Below, in pieces: positions 1 to 10,676 of a stretch of 64,000 nt of DNA. Each line of letters opens with the position of its first letter. Positions within the stretch are counted from its first letter, which is position 1. Made by a program: the position numbers and the translations under genes. The stretch spans positions 83,393,886 to 83,457,885 of the forward strand of contig JAAALK010000287.1 of assembly GCA_019279435.1 (NCBI GenBank). Direction: 5' to 3'. The notes beneath the pieces were generated by a model, which did no database searches, was not told the DNA's origin, and saw nothing but the letters and a program-made list of their open reading frames with translations. The stretch comes from Zizania palustris. Taxonomy: Eukaryota; Streptophyta; Magnoliopsida; Poales; Poaceae.

Positions 1-120
1 GTGTTGATGGATGGTTATTGCGAAACAAAAACCGGAAGAATGTAAATATTGTGAATTTTTGAAAATTGATGAGATTGATGGTTGTTGTGTTGATGTGTTG
101 TTGTTGTGGATGTGTATGTG

Positions 121-213
121 GATATGTGGATGTTTTGCTGCTGTGTATGTGGATATGTGGATGTTTTGCTGCTGTGTATGTGGATATGTGGATGTTTTGC
201 TGCTGTGTATGTG
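121..213. repeat. 31-bp minisatellite, three copies
   Basis: Three head-to-tail copies of a 31-bp unit starting GATATGTGGATGTTTTGCTG lie at 121-151, 152-182 and 183-213, followed by a diverged partial copy. All frames through it look coding-like only because 31 is not a multiple of three and the unit lacks stops. It probably lies in the interior of the CACTA transposon. Confidence 0.9.
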
Positions 214-290
214 GATGACTGTGTGAAGCATATAATTTCTGTGTTTTGGTTTGTGGGATCACAGCATTCTGTGTTATGGCTTATACACAG

Positions 291-475
291 CAGTGGCGGG
301 CGTGCTGACATCATCTGCCCGCCACTGCTATTGATAACGGCAGTGGCGGGCAGACGAGGTCAGCGCGCCCGCCACTGCTGTTGACATAGTGGTGGCGGGC
401 GTGCTGACATCATCTGCCCGCCACTGCTATTGATAACGGCAGTGGCGGGCAGATGATGTCAGCACGCCCGCCACT
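291..475. repeat. CACTA subterminal hairpin repeats
   Basis: Two units about 100 bp apart (291-377 and 390-475) each form a long inverted repeat. One arm reads AGTGGCGGGCGTGCTGACAT and onward, and the partner arm is its reverse complement after a short TATTGATAAC spacer. The second unit is close to a perfect hairpin with arms of about 37 bases. Further single GGCGGGC motifs continue to about 590. Such clustered direct and inverted motifs mark CACTA subterminal regions. Confidence 0.85.
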
Positions 476-614
476 GATGTTAACACAGCAGTGGCGGGCG
501 CTCTGACCGCCACTGCTAACCAGCGATAGCAATGGCGTTAGAGCAGTGGCGGACTGGATGCCCGCCACTATAGGTCGATTTTGCCCGCCGCTACAGTGTC
601 GCTTTGTAGTAGTG

Positions 615-1687
615 TAATACTCGGGAGATCTATTACACATGGATACTATTGGTCCAGCTCGGGTACGTTCAGTCGGTGGGAAGTGGTATGCGCTTGTGAT
701 TGTTGATGACTTTTCTTGATTCTCATGGGTTTTCTTTTTGGAGTCTAAGGATGAGGCTTTTCATTTTGTTAATGACCCAATTCTGAAGCTGAAGAATGAG
801 AACAATGGTTGGATGCGAGCAATTCGCTCTGACAACAGTTCTGAATTTAAGAATTCTCAGTTTGTCAGCTTCTATAGTGATCAGGGTCTTGAACACTAGT
901 TTTCTGCACCTTACACTCCCCCACAAAACAACATTGTGGAACGAAAGAACCGCATGCTAGTTGAGATGCCCAGGACGATGCTCGATGAGCATATGACTCC
1001 TAGGCACTTTTGGGCTAAAGCTATGAACACAACTTGCAATCTGGCCAACCGCATTTTTCTTAGAACTTACTTAGGTAAGACTTCATATGAGTTGTAGTTT
1101 GACAGACAACCCAAGGTGAGCCACTTGCGGGCGTTTGGCTGCAAGTGCTTTGTGCTAAAGAAGGGAGGGCATATAGACAAGTTTGAGTCTCGTTGCTGGG
1201 ATGAAGTCTTTCTTAGTTATGCTTTGCATTCTTGAGGTTTTTGAGTGTAGAACCTCGACTCCCATCAGCTTGTCGAGACATGTGGGGTTTCGTTTGATGA
1301 GTCTATGCCTTCTCTTACACCCTCTTTTGAGATTTCTGGTGATGAAGAGCTTGGAGAGTCCATCTTCGAGAAATATGATGACACTCCCACTGTTGATGAG
1401 GGTGGGCCTACTGCACAGCCTAGAGCACCCACACCTTCTGAGACTTTGACTGAGGATGAGGGTGGACCTCTGATCACTACTTCCACTTCGATCGATCCCC
1501 CTCAGTTGAGGTGAGGTGACATCTCATCACAAAGGATCTCGGGCAGTGCAGCATGATCACCGCTCAGAGCTCATCATTGGTGATCTCACTACGAGATCTT
1601 TGCATTCTTAGACTAGTTCGTTCGTTGTTTTTGCTAAGTCTGCTTTTGTTCCCACTTTTTGAGCCTAGAGATGTTGCTCACACTATT
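615..1687 (+). pseudogene. Sirevirus (Copia) pol fragment D: integrase to linker, decayed
   Basis: This stretch aligns closely by eye with 45166-46240 of Sirevirus B. It encodes the integrase core (the DDFS, RSDNGSEF-like and ERKNR motif regions), its C-terminal zone and the acidic serine/proline-rich linker before reverse transcriptase. Stop codons and small indels are scattered through it, for example in the DDFS region near 716 and at 1096, so it cannot give a protein. It is cut on the left by the CACTA end at 614 and on the right by the LTR starting TGTTGGGGAATA at 1688. Gag, protease, reverse transcriptase and LTRs of this copy are not in the window. Confidence 0.85.
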
Positions 1688-2936
1688 GTTGGGGAATAGG
1701 GGAGCTACGCTAGCCGGTAAATTCAAAATTTCCACCCTATGGCCCAAGGCTCATGCGCGTGTGAGATTATATCAGAACTTCTGACAAGGTATTTTTCAGG
1801 TCTCCAAATTCAGTACGACCCGCAACAGATCCAATTTGTTTTTGCCCACCTCAGAACATCTGATACCATATCAGAACTTCCGATTAGTAAAAAAATTCCT
1901 CTATTCTGAATTGGAACTTTCGGCTCGTCGGAACTTCCGATACCATATCGGAACTTTCGAAGCAACATTTTCTCTTTGTATCGAGACTGGATAATAATCG
2001 GAACTTCCGATACTACCTATCAGAACTTTCGATCTACGGAATTTTCTTGGGCATATCCTTCAATCTCTCACTTGCACAAGAACCAATTCTTTGCATGCTT
2101 TAATCCATCCCCTTAAGTGTCTGACCTGATAGGTTCATACACTAACGGTTGTTCATTGGAATCCATTTCCGACTCACTAATCAATAGTGGTACCTAGTAG
2201 CACATATTGACCCTCGAAACCGTACAAAATCAAATTTTCATGAACCTTGATATACGCATGCACCAGTCCCTTTACCACATGTCGTCACTCAAGTTCAAGG
2301 TGAGATACGTGTCACCCTTGTTGGTTAGCTTAACATTTCACTCGATCAAGCATTGAATTCAAATCATGACTAACTCCTTAGTCATAGTGGCATGGCCATG
2401 CACTTTTCCAATCCAATACCTCGAGGGGGCCAGAGACGACTCTCCCGTTATTAGGAGGGGTAAATTCCATCTTGACCGCTCATATCCCAAGACATGTTTC
2501 ACAAAACACTTGAAAACAACCGTTATTACTACCCTATTATGGAATAGCGTTAGGCAACATCTAAGTGTGTCACTACGCATTCTAGAATCAAATGACGGTC
2601 TTAGGTCTAAGGACTCTACAGGTACACCATTTGAGATGACAACTGTTGGCACATAACTATCTTAGCAGTATCTCAAGTGGGTCTATCCAACACCATGTTC
2701 ACCAACATGTGTCCAGATCACTGATTTGACATCTCTATGTCTATGATCTGTGAAAGACAATCATCAATCAGTCGGATGTGCTAATACATGTATCATCATT
2801 GTCCCACATGATGACAAGATTTGGGACCCTTTTGAACAACATCGTCATAAAGCAAATAGTTTCACATAACAAGTCATACTCATTAATTAAATGCGAACGA
2901 TATTTATTCAAGGAACTACATAACAATTATCCTCAT
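1688..2936 (-). repeat. LTR of an old Copia element F (Angela/Tork-like)
   Basis: A boundary at 1688 begins TGTTGGGG, which on the minus strand is an LTR ending CCCCAACA. The sequence is non-coding and contains several diverged copies of a GGAACTTCCGAT-type motif between 1860 and 2040. It is cut at 2936 by Gypsy element E and resumes after the CTCAT duplication at 33119, where RNase H coding of the same minus-strand Copia element follows. The piece is therefore best read as the 3' LTR of F. The inner LTR boundary, near 2925-2936, could not be fixed, nor could the target duplication on the left. Confidence 0.55.
2932..2936. repeat. Target-site duplication CTCAT of element E (left copy)
   Basis: CTCAT directly precedes the TGTTGG terminus at 2937. 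The identical CTCAT follows the CAACA terminus at 33114-33118, which ties the two LTRs 30 kb apart into one insertion. Confidence 0.9.
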
Positions 2937-5542
2937 TGTTGGCATAAAAGATTAAGCTAACAAGTTCTTTAAAGTTAAGAACTAACAAACGAAGTGTTTG
3001 TGAAAGCAAACTATCTCAAGCCTCCGAATAGGATAATAGCTCGAAGTAGTTCGAAGTTGTGTATTGAATATCTGAATATTCAATCCCTATTACAGGATGA
3101 GAAGGGGTATTTATAGGTAAAAACACTAAGGAAAAGACCTTTTTACCCCTCAATTACAACCGACATAGTTGAAACTATTTCGGTACCCCGAATAGGGCTA
3201 ATATGGTAAAGTATATTCGAAGGAGGTAGATAAAGTAGGCGTCCCATGCTTATGACTGTTTTTCACTATGGAGGGGTGAGGAGCCATGCTGAAGAGCGTG
3301 GGCCTCATGGCTCCAGATGTGATGAGTCATTGTCAACGGTAGTCAAAGAGGACTGAAAAGAGGAGAAGAACTGTTGTGTTTGGGCCGCGTGTGACTCAGG
3401 TACATGGGCAGCGAGCGACTGTCGGGCAGAGGGGCCGCGAAGTTGGGCTGGCCCAATCTAGGTACATGGGCTAGGAGCAGCAGAGGATCCACTGGGCTGT
3501 TGACCAGGATTGACTCAGGTACATGGGTGGCGAGTGATTGTCGGGCTGGGAGAGCTGCGGAATCGGGCCGGCCCAATCCGGGTGCATGGTGCAAAGTCGG
3601 TGGACGCTTTGTCAGTTTCGGTGCAAAACTGACGACCACTGCTCTTGTATCGGACTGTTCAGAGACGAAGCCGTAGTCACTATGAAAACTCCGCCTCCGG
3701 ATAAGTCATCTATAAATAGGAGTTTACTATTTTGTCCTTAGGCCCACAGTCAGTCAGTCGAGTCTGTAAAAATATCCTAAGGGCAGTTTAGTCTTTTCCT
3801 TTTATTTCAGCGTCTGTAAAAAACACTAAGAGTCTGTGGAATATTCCTAGGCTATTGGGCTGCCTATAAATACGGCCCCAATCCCTAGGGTTAGGGTTAC
3901 CCATTCTGTAATACACTTTAATCCAGCAAAAAGTTTGGGTCACTTTTCGTTCATCGTTCTCCTGTTCCTGTTCGTGAGAGTGCCGCCGCCGTAAGTTCTC
4001 CTGTTCTTCACGGCTTTTGTGAGATTTTATTCTCTCTGCCTTCTTGGTGAACACGGTTAAACTGCTGCATCGTTTTGAGCGCTATTGATTTTTGTTTCTA
4101 TGCGTGTATGTCTCTTTGGTTGCTTCTGCTCTGAGAATACTAGTTCTTCTTGCTTGCCACTGTAGCAGCAAGTAGTACCTAGTTTTTGTCTAGCTGTTGT
4201 GTGTCAGACTAGTCTGTTCATAAGATGCAGTGAGTTCTTTATTGGTATTTTCCTGACATGGCGTTTTGATCGAGAAGGGAGTGTCTGGCACGTTTCTTGG
4301 AGTTTCTGGCGGAGGTCCTTACTTTGTTCGAAGTCTTTCAATTCTGTGAAGTAGGCTTCGATCAGTCTTCTCTTTAGGCTTTGCTGCCATCAGTAAATCC
4401 GAACTTAAGTTGATGACCCTGTTTCGAAGTATGCACTGTTTGAAGGTTTTATTCTCACATACTTCGACTGTTATTTCGAAGCACACTTCGACAGGTTTCG
4501 AAGTTAGCTTCGAAGTTTGTCTCTCTGGTTGGCTTCGCTCGGAGTGTGTTACTGAGAGGTTTCTGCCTATTGACGTTTCTGTTGTTGTGGATCTCACCCA
4601 GTTTGTGCGTTTGGAGTTTGTGATTTGAAGCGTGTTTTCTAGGCTTAGGCTTCTTGTGTGAGAGCACCAGAGGACTCCGAATCGAAGTTAGTCTGTGTTT
4701 CGAAGGTCACTACTCCAGTAGTCATACTTCGATCAAACTAGCTTCGAAGGTTGTGTTGCAGGCTTCGATTTTTCTCAGTTGAGCTTCGAAGTTGAGTTTT
4801 CTTGTGTTAAGCTTCATAGCTTCGAAATGTGCTTTTCGGAGCAGGCTTCGATAGCCTCACACTTCACACCGAAGCATGCTTCGCATTCCGCCACACTCTT
4901 CACCGAACTAGCCTAGACTCCATCAAACTTTGGCTTGCCCACTACACCCTTCGACAAAGGACTTCAAAAAAAACTTCGGTAGCTTCTCCTTGGCTTCGAC
5001 ACTGTGTTCTTCGAAGCCAGCTTCGACATCTATAGGCTTTGCACCGCGCAGGCTTCGCCGAGTTTCAAACAGGAGACAACTTTGAACAGTAATCTCTCAA
5101 CTCTTTTACGTGCACTTAGATCAATTGATGTGATGATTTATTTCTGTGAAGTTTGATCTGCCATGTTTTGAATGCCTTATTTATCTGCCTATTAGCATTG
5201 TATTGGTGTTTCTTTGTCTAGGACACCAGTCGTTTCTAGGCTAGATACTTTTAGGTTTTGGCAATCTGTTTACATTTTTCTGCTAAGTCTGTTGAGGTGT
5301 GTTGGGTGTTGGGAGCAGGCCATTGATTTGAAAGATTTTTTTAGGCGCCCATTCACCCCCCTCTGGTCGCTACTTTTGGTCCTACAAGGGGAAGCCTTCA
5401 TAGGGTCTCTTCAGACCGAAGCCTGGACAAACCCTCCGTCTTTAACCCTTCTAGCTCGAGACAAGTCTTGGACTGGGAGATCATGATTTGTCTTTGTCGT
5501 AGAATCTTGAAGATCCTGAGGATGAAGTATTTTCCCTCAACA
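2937..5542 (-). repeat. 3' LTR of Gypsy element E, split by a solo LTR
   Basis: The LTR runs from TGTTGGCATAAAAG to CCCTCAACA. Without the inserted solo LTR and its duplicated AGGGG it is about 491 bp, matching 494 bp for the partner at 32620-33113. The two differ by roughly 8-10 percent in the parts compared by eye, so E is much older than the elements nested in it. A TATA-like CTATAAATACC (minus strand) lies near 3107-3116. Confidence 0.85.
3277..5386 (+). repeat. Sirevirus solo LTR (2,110 bp) inserted in the LTR of E
   Basis: The sequence starts TGAGGAGCCATGC and ends GGTCCTACA, as the LTRs of Sirevirus B do, and is flanked by the 5-bp repeat AGGGG (3272-3276 and 5387-5391). The empty site survives in the partner LTR near 32958. 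No internal region remains, so this is a solo LTR from LTR-LTR recombination. A TATA box CTATAAATAC is at 3864-3873, followed by CCTAGGGTTAGGGTTA. The first 650 and last 230 bases match the B LTR well. The middle (about 4320-5060) is instead packed with CTTCGAA/CTTCGAAG motifs that B lacks. Confidence 0.9.
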
Positions 5543-5944
5543 ATAGCCCCTCGAATACACTTCTCCGAATAACCTGTATAGCAAGGAGAGCAGTATACAC
5601 AAGAAATATTTTCATGCTCAAGGACTTAGAAAAAATCAATGTATTATAATCGTTCGAAGAATCTTCAACATCGGAGGTGTATCTGACTCAAGCATCGAAC
5701 TTGAATCTCCGTGTGAAAGCTTCACAAGAAAACAGACCTTTGCAAATGCGGAGCATCGCAATGAGCCATTAAATTTGAGTCGTTACCCCTCAAGTAGCCG
5801 TTAGGCTTTTTTGAGAAAGTAACGGACACAAATTTAACTGCGGGTTCACACCTTTTTACCTTCTAGTCCCACCCGTCAATGGTAGAAGTTGAATCTGCAA
5901 GTGTGAACGCATATACGAACCGTGCTAATCGAAAGCAGAGGGGT
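5543..5944. other. Polypurine tract and 3' untranslated region of E; upstream region of antisense gene
   Basis: Directly inside the left LTR, 5543-5556 reads on the minus strand ATTCGAGGGGCTAT, the expected primer tract for plus-strand DNA synthesis of E. The rest has no open frame that I can support. Its position makes it both the 3' leader of E and the probable promoter region of the antisense gene that starts at 6052. It contains several TTCGAAG/CTTCGAA motifs. Confidence 0.6.
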
Positions 5945-5950
5945 TATAAA
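5945..5950 (+). promoter_or_regulatory. TATA box for the antisense gene in E
   Basis: TATAAA within GGGGTTATAAAAGGAGG lies about 100 bp upstream of the first ATG of the antisense gene (6052), on the same strand. This spacing suits a plant RNA polymerase II promoter with a start near 5975. It points opposite to the transcription of the retrotransposon itself. Confidence 0.5.
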
Positions 5951-6051
5951 AGGAGGACTTGAACCGTGATAGAAAATTTTACGGAGCTCCGGTTCTAAGC
6001 CTCCACATTTTTACCTTCAAGCCCTCTCCAACGCTTTTGAGCACACATCCA

Positions 6052-9000
6052 ATGGCGAGGACAAGCACAAGGGTGCCGACGGTGAAGAGGACTCTAGCGC
6101 AGAGGCAAGCGTGGGCTGCATCAGCGACAGCGGCAATGGCGGGAGCCCCGGGGGGTTCTTGGCCCAAAAATCCGCGAGAACTCCACCCAACATCCAAGAA
6201 GCCACTAAAGCAAAGCTTTCTCCTCGGGCAATCAACATGTTCAGTGGAATGAGGACTTGAGTCCCTGGAATAAAGTGGTGGTCTTCGAAGCCTTCTTTGA
6301 AGCGGGGCTAGGACTTCCTGTAATAAAATTTTTGGCCGAGGTATTGGACATGTTCCATATTACCTTACCGAAGTTGTCTCTGAACGCCATCGCAAGATTG
6401 GTTGTCTTCGAATGGGCCCTTCGAGCTGAAGGATGCGAAGGGAGGTCTGAGGTCTTCGCAGCTACTCACGAAGCATCATGCCAACTGAAGCCACAAGATG
6501 GCCCCAGAGACTCCAAGGTGCTGGTGGCCTTTAGGAGTGTCAACTTCCAGCTCCAAAAGGAGCATTTGAAGAATTTTCCAGCGAAGACGATCAATGACTA
6601 GTGGTACTCTGATTGGATACTCTAGTGGTTTTATGCTGAAGTCGGCAAAGACTCCGGCCTGGCGGGGCCCCTGCAAGAGATCTGGTACTAGAGGGAAGCA
6701 AAGGTGTCTCCGGACCCAAGCCTGCTATCAACACGGCTCGGGTTACTATCTTCGGTGGCCAAGCACATGAGCATGCGGGACATGGCCGAAGAATTCATTT
6801 CCCTCCGGATTCCTCCTCTCGGGGTCGATTGGCTGATTGTATTCCAAAGTGCTTTGGAAGGAGAGCTTCGAAACCTGGGTAAGCCTTCGCATCTTCTGCA
6901 TTAACATTGATTAGAGAACAAACAGTATCCTCAATAGATTGTTACCTTTTTTTAGCAGCTCCATTAGCGTTAGCTCCAGAGAAGATAGCCAGGGCTATAA
7001 AATGGGTGCTCGGAGCCCCTACTATAGTGGAGAAGTAGTGGAGAGTAGAACTAGTTGGGAGCTGGGAACGCTCCTACCGAGTGTGGAGTGCTATCGGGAT
7101 GGAGGCTCCTCCTCTATCGGACTTCGACTCAATGGGAGCGGTCTCTCGGAAGAGAAAAGCCACAGCTGGGACTTCCAAGAACGCCGTGAAGAAGGGAAAG
7201 AAAATAGCCAAACTCCCTTCGCCTCCATCGTCTCCGGCTTTGCTCGATATTTGAAGCTCCTCTTTGGAGGAGTCTAAAGAAAGAGATTCGGATGTTCGCA
7301 TGGGGAGAGTACTAGAAGACTACCTGCTGCATGGCGATGAAGGCGAGTCTCAAGTCGTGACCAAGGACCCCCCTCGGGAGACTGCAAAAGCGGTGGTTGC
7401 GGCTGACCCTTAACTTGCCAGAGTCGAGCCAGAGCCCGAGCTATAAAATCCTAGCTCGCCGGTGATCGGAGTAGTAGCGACGGAGGCTAGGGCTTTGACC
7501 TCTGCTACTCCGGCACAAACTTCGGGGGGGGGGACTCAATGAGTACCTCAAGATGTATGAATTTATGGGGGACCCCGAAATCCTTCCTCAAAGTCTAGAT
7601 GGAGGTATGCCTTCGAACTTGTTTCCTCGAAATTCCTGAAATGACTTCACTGCATCAATAATATTTCAATGAATAGTTAATGAATACCTTGCATTTTGCA
7701 GATGCATAGAGGAGCAGCATGGCTCCAACCAATGATGGAGCTTCGGCTCCTCTTGGAGATGAGGCTCCGGTCGAGGTGATAGCTCTGATGACTGGAGTTG
7801 CTTCGGGTGAGGTGGCTCCGCCTGAAGGAATGACTCTCGAAGGAGGATCTACTCTGACTGAAGTTGTAGTTCCAACTTTTGTACAGGGGAGAGGTAAGGG
7901 CAAGACTTGTCTTGGGCCTCTCCCTTCTTTGACAACAACACCTTCGTCAAATGATCCTTCAGTAGGCGCTTCGGAAGAAGACCCCACTGAAGACAATCAA
8001 CGAGCCTTGTCCTGGCTCCCACTATTGGCTCCATTCTTGGAGCAGCGGATAGGACTCCGGGCTCTTTTGGAACATTTGGCGGACAAGAGCCAAGAGGTCG
8101 GGAGCTCCGAGATGGTCTCCGCTCTGAGCGAGGCCAGTGGACCGGAGCTCGACTTGGCCTCGAAAGGGCTACCTTCCAAGTATGTAGTAAATAACAAGCA
8201 TATTTATTTAATGGAAATTACATCATACTCACTTTGCCTTTTTGCAGCAATTTGTCCTTGCTAGAGCCGCAGGGACTTCCAATGAGCTTGAAACCAATCG
8301 GCTCAAATGGAAGGTTACAGCGCTTCAGAATATCCTCAAGGGCTCTGAAGATAAAACTCTGCAGTTCGAGGAAGAGCTCCTTGAGGAGCGGAGGGCTAAA
8401 GCCATAACAGAGGAAGCACTTTGGGCAGAGCAGCAGACCTACGCTAAACTCACTTCTTCGATGGAAGAAATACAAGCGGAGCGCATGGTGCTAAGGGCCG
8501 ACATCGAGAGGCTTCGGGAAGTGGAGGTGGCTTCTAGCGCTGAACTAGAAGAGCTTCAAACTTCACTCAAACAAGCACTGGTCCAGAAGAATTACCTAAT
8601 GTCAAAGACGGCTGAGATCTCCTCCATTGCCTCTAAGCTGACAAAGGCCGAGGAGAGGTACCACGTGGCGGTTGATGAAGCTCTGGATACCCTCAGCGGT
8701 GTTCTAGAATATTTTGGCACGTTGTGCCCATCTTCTTCATCCGTAGCCGACGAACCTCTTGATCGGAAGCTCAAGATGATCCAGGCGGCGGCCAAAATGA
8801 TGAAGGGCTCTGGGACCCTCTATGGGGAGTTCTCCGGGCAAGTAGCCGGGATCGGAGTCCTTCGACACCTCAAAGCCATCGGGGTCTCTATTTCTCCGGT
8901 GAAGGGTTCTACGCCGGCAAGCTTCGCCGATGAAGGCTTGCTGCGACTATCATTGGACCTGGCTTCGGCTTGGGAAGCCTTCTGGGTGACCTAGAAAGCA

Positions 9001-9115
9001 AACAACGAAGCTGCGGCCAAGGCTTGGATCGACGAAGCCCATCAGTAGAGGCTGGCTCAAACGAAGCCTTCGATTCCAGCTCCTACAACTGCTTTGCCTA
9101 CCGACCCGAAGGTCT
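6052..9115 (+). pseudogene. Antisense gene of Tat-like element E ('putative gypsy-type transposon' protein family), intron-containing, decayed
   Basis: A chain of open segments on the strand opposite to gag resembles the plant 'putative gypsy-type transposon' (Transposase_28-like) family, from memory of its motifs. An N-terminal globular part (about 6257-6878) contains KAFFEAG-like and FEWALRAEGCE-like stretches, followed by a low-complexity Glu/Pro/Ser part (7719-8179) and a long coiled coil rich in Glu, Leu and Lys (8248-8990). Three intron-like gaps are visible: 6879-6958 (GTAAGC ... TTTTTTTAGCAG), 7605-7701 (GTATGC ... TTTTGCAG) and 8180-8247 (GTATGT ... TTTTTGCAG). Joining the last one directly leaves the frame off, so a small indel is likely. 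There is a frameshift between about 6200 and 6257, plus stops at 6599 (where Trp is expected), 6623, 8992 and about 9046. The original stop is probably at 9113-9115. Its function is unknown; proteins of this kind accompany Tat elements. Confidence 0.6.
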
Positions 9116-10011
9116 AGATTCTAGGGCGTTTTTAATTATGTACAAGAGATCTTGTAATGCCCTTTTATTTTAATGAATGAAAAGTTTATAAATGAAGTCT
9201 TCACTTGAATGTTTGTTTTTAGGTTTTGCTTCATACTTCAGACTATGAGCTTAAAGTATTAGAGCTTAATGAAGGGCTTCGCCAACAGTGGGTTATCCAC
9301 GAAAGCTTGAGGCCTTACAGGCGCTCGCGATTTTCTGTTCCTTGAGGGGAGCAAGGGGAAATAGCACCCGATGTTTGTAGTGAAGTTCTTTCTTATATTA
9401 AAGAAGGGGATAAGGTAGTAGTATCTTCATCCTCAGGTATGTAGATTGGTCTGACTCAAAGTACCAAGTCGAAGACCCAACAGAGGCTAGCTTCGAAAAG
9501 CTTCTATCCTAGGCTGAACTTTAAGAAGAACAGAAAATGTTGCAGGCTTCGAAGAAGAAAAGCACTCGGACCAAAAGAAAAGTTTTGAGAACTCCAGGCT
9601 CCGAAGACTAACTGGTAGTAGGGGTAGTTCTAGAGGTCGGATGGGTCTCTGCTTTTATTTAGGTTTAGATAATAATTTTTCCTAATTACGATGATTGTAA
9701 CATGATTATCCAATTAATACAAATTATCTAAGAAGCATCATTGTACCTTACTCCCCTTCCCCTCCTTGTGGGTGGGGGACCATATGCAATGAAATAAGGT
9801 CCATCAAACACAATGTTTGGTATAAGAAACTGGTGCTTCGCAATAGTACTTGGTAATAATGAATTTAACTCTTTCGTAGAGTTCTTTGAATTGTGCATTC
9901 TTATTGTGATGTTTATAATTTTTGGAACTGAGTTTATACTTGTGAGCTCTGATATTGATCACTTAGGACTTATGAAGTGTTTCATTTGGCCGGAGCCTTG
10001 AAACCTTATTA
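9116..10011. other. Non-coding interior of E, downstream of the antisense gene
   Basis: No frame with recognisable protein similarity is present. The first 70 bases hold an AT-rich stretch with TTTTAATGAATGAAAAG that could serve as the polyadenylation region of the antisense gene. The remainder carries scattered CTTCGAAG-type motifs and an AT-rich segment at 9650-9960. Confidence 0.5.
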
Positions 10012-10375
10012 CTTGGTCACCTATGACTCTTTTACAGATGCTTCGATCCTGGAGGATCAGAAATCTGTTCTTTTATAGTCCTTAGACTCTTCTACAGATG
10101 CTGTCAAGCCGAAGCTTGGAATCCGTAGGCTTTGGCCACCTTCGGGTCTTTAACAGATCCTTCGAACCCGGAGGATCAGAAATATATTCTTTTAAAGTCC
10201 TTAGACTCTTCTACGGATGCTATCAAGTGGAAGCTTGGAATCCGTAGGCTTTGGCCACCTTCGACTCTTTTACAGATGTTGCGAACCCAGAGGATAGGAA
10301 ATCTGTTCTTTTATAGTCCTTAGACTCTTCTACGGATGCTATCAAACTGAAGCCTGGAATCCGTAGGCTTGGACT
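10012..10375. repeat. 119-bp tandem repeat in E, three copies
   Basis: Three consecutive copies share ACTCTTTTACAGATG near the start and TGGAATCCGTAGGCTTTGG near the end. The conserved CTTTGG positions fall at 10130 and 10249, and GGCTT at 10368, giving a period of exactly 119 bp. Copies differ by roughly 10-15 percent. The array separates the gag end (minus) from the antisense gene end (plus). Tandem arrays in the region between gag/pol and the 3' LTR are common in Tat-type elements. Confidence 0.9.
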
Positions 10376-10379
10376 TATA

Positions 10380-10676
10380 GTATGGACTTACAGTCTTGTG
10401 TGGCATGGCTTCTTTTTTCACCATGCACACAACAAAAAAGGGCCTAGCCTTGGCCAGCCGATTTTTCTTGTGGTTTCGAAGTACTAGCCTTATTACCTTG
10501 AGCTTGTTGATAGTTGAAAGGCACCTTCGGAGCGGAGGGGGCAATGTTCAACACTTCGGAGTGGAAGTGTCTCTTTCCCCTTCTATGATCATTAGGGCGA
10601 TTATCAGAGGGGACTTGCGGAAGAATCAGAGCTTCTGGCTCCAGCTTGACTTCTCAAGGGAGGGCTGGTGTGGGCA
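10380..10676 (-). pseudogene. gag of E, C-terminal part with zinc-knuckle-like motif
   Basis: On the minus strand this continues gag after the solo LTR: a Pro/Ser-rich tail followed by a C-x-V-H-G-x(5)-H-x(4)-C motif (CCVHGEKRSHATQDC), like the modified CCHC knuckle of Tat/Athila gag proteins that binds RNA in the particle. At least two in-frame stops interrupt it. No protease follows; the sequence passes into the 119-bp tandem array. Confidence 0.6.

Larger units (their letters stand above)
1..614. mobile_element. CACTA (En/Spm-type) transposon, right-end fragment
   Basis: The sequence running up to 614 ends in TTTGTAGTAGTG, which read inward on the other strand is CACTACTACAAA, the classical terminus of grass CACTA transposons. 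Next to it lie many copies of a GGCGGGC/GCCCGCC subterminal motif in both orientations, the usual transposase-binding architecture of this superfamily. Just beyond 614 the sequence becomes Sirevirus pol, so the element sits inside that older retrotransposon. The left end is outside the window and no transposase is visible. It is uncertain whether everything from 1 to about 230 belongs to the element interior. The 3-bp target duplication cannot be checked because only one end is present. Confidence 0.75.
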
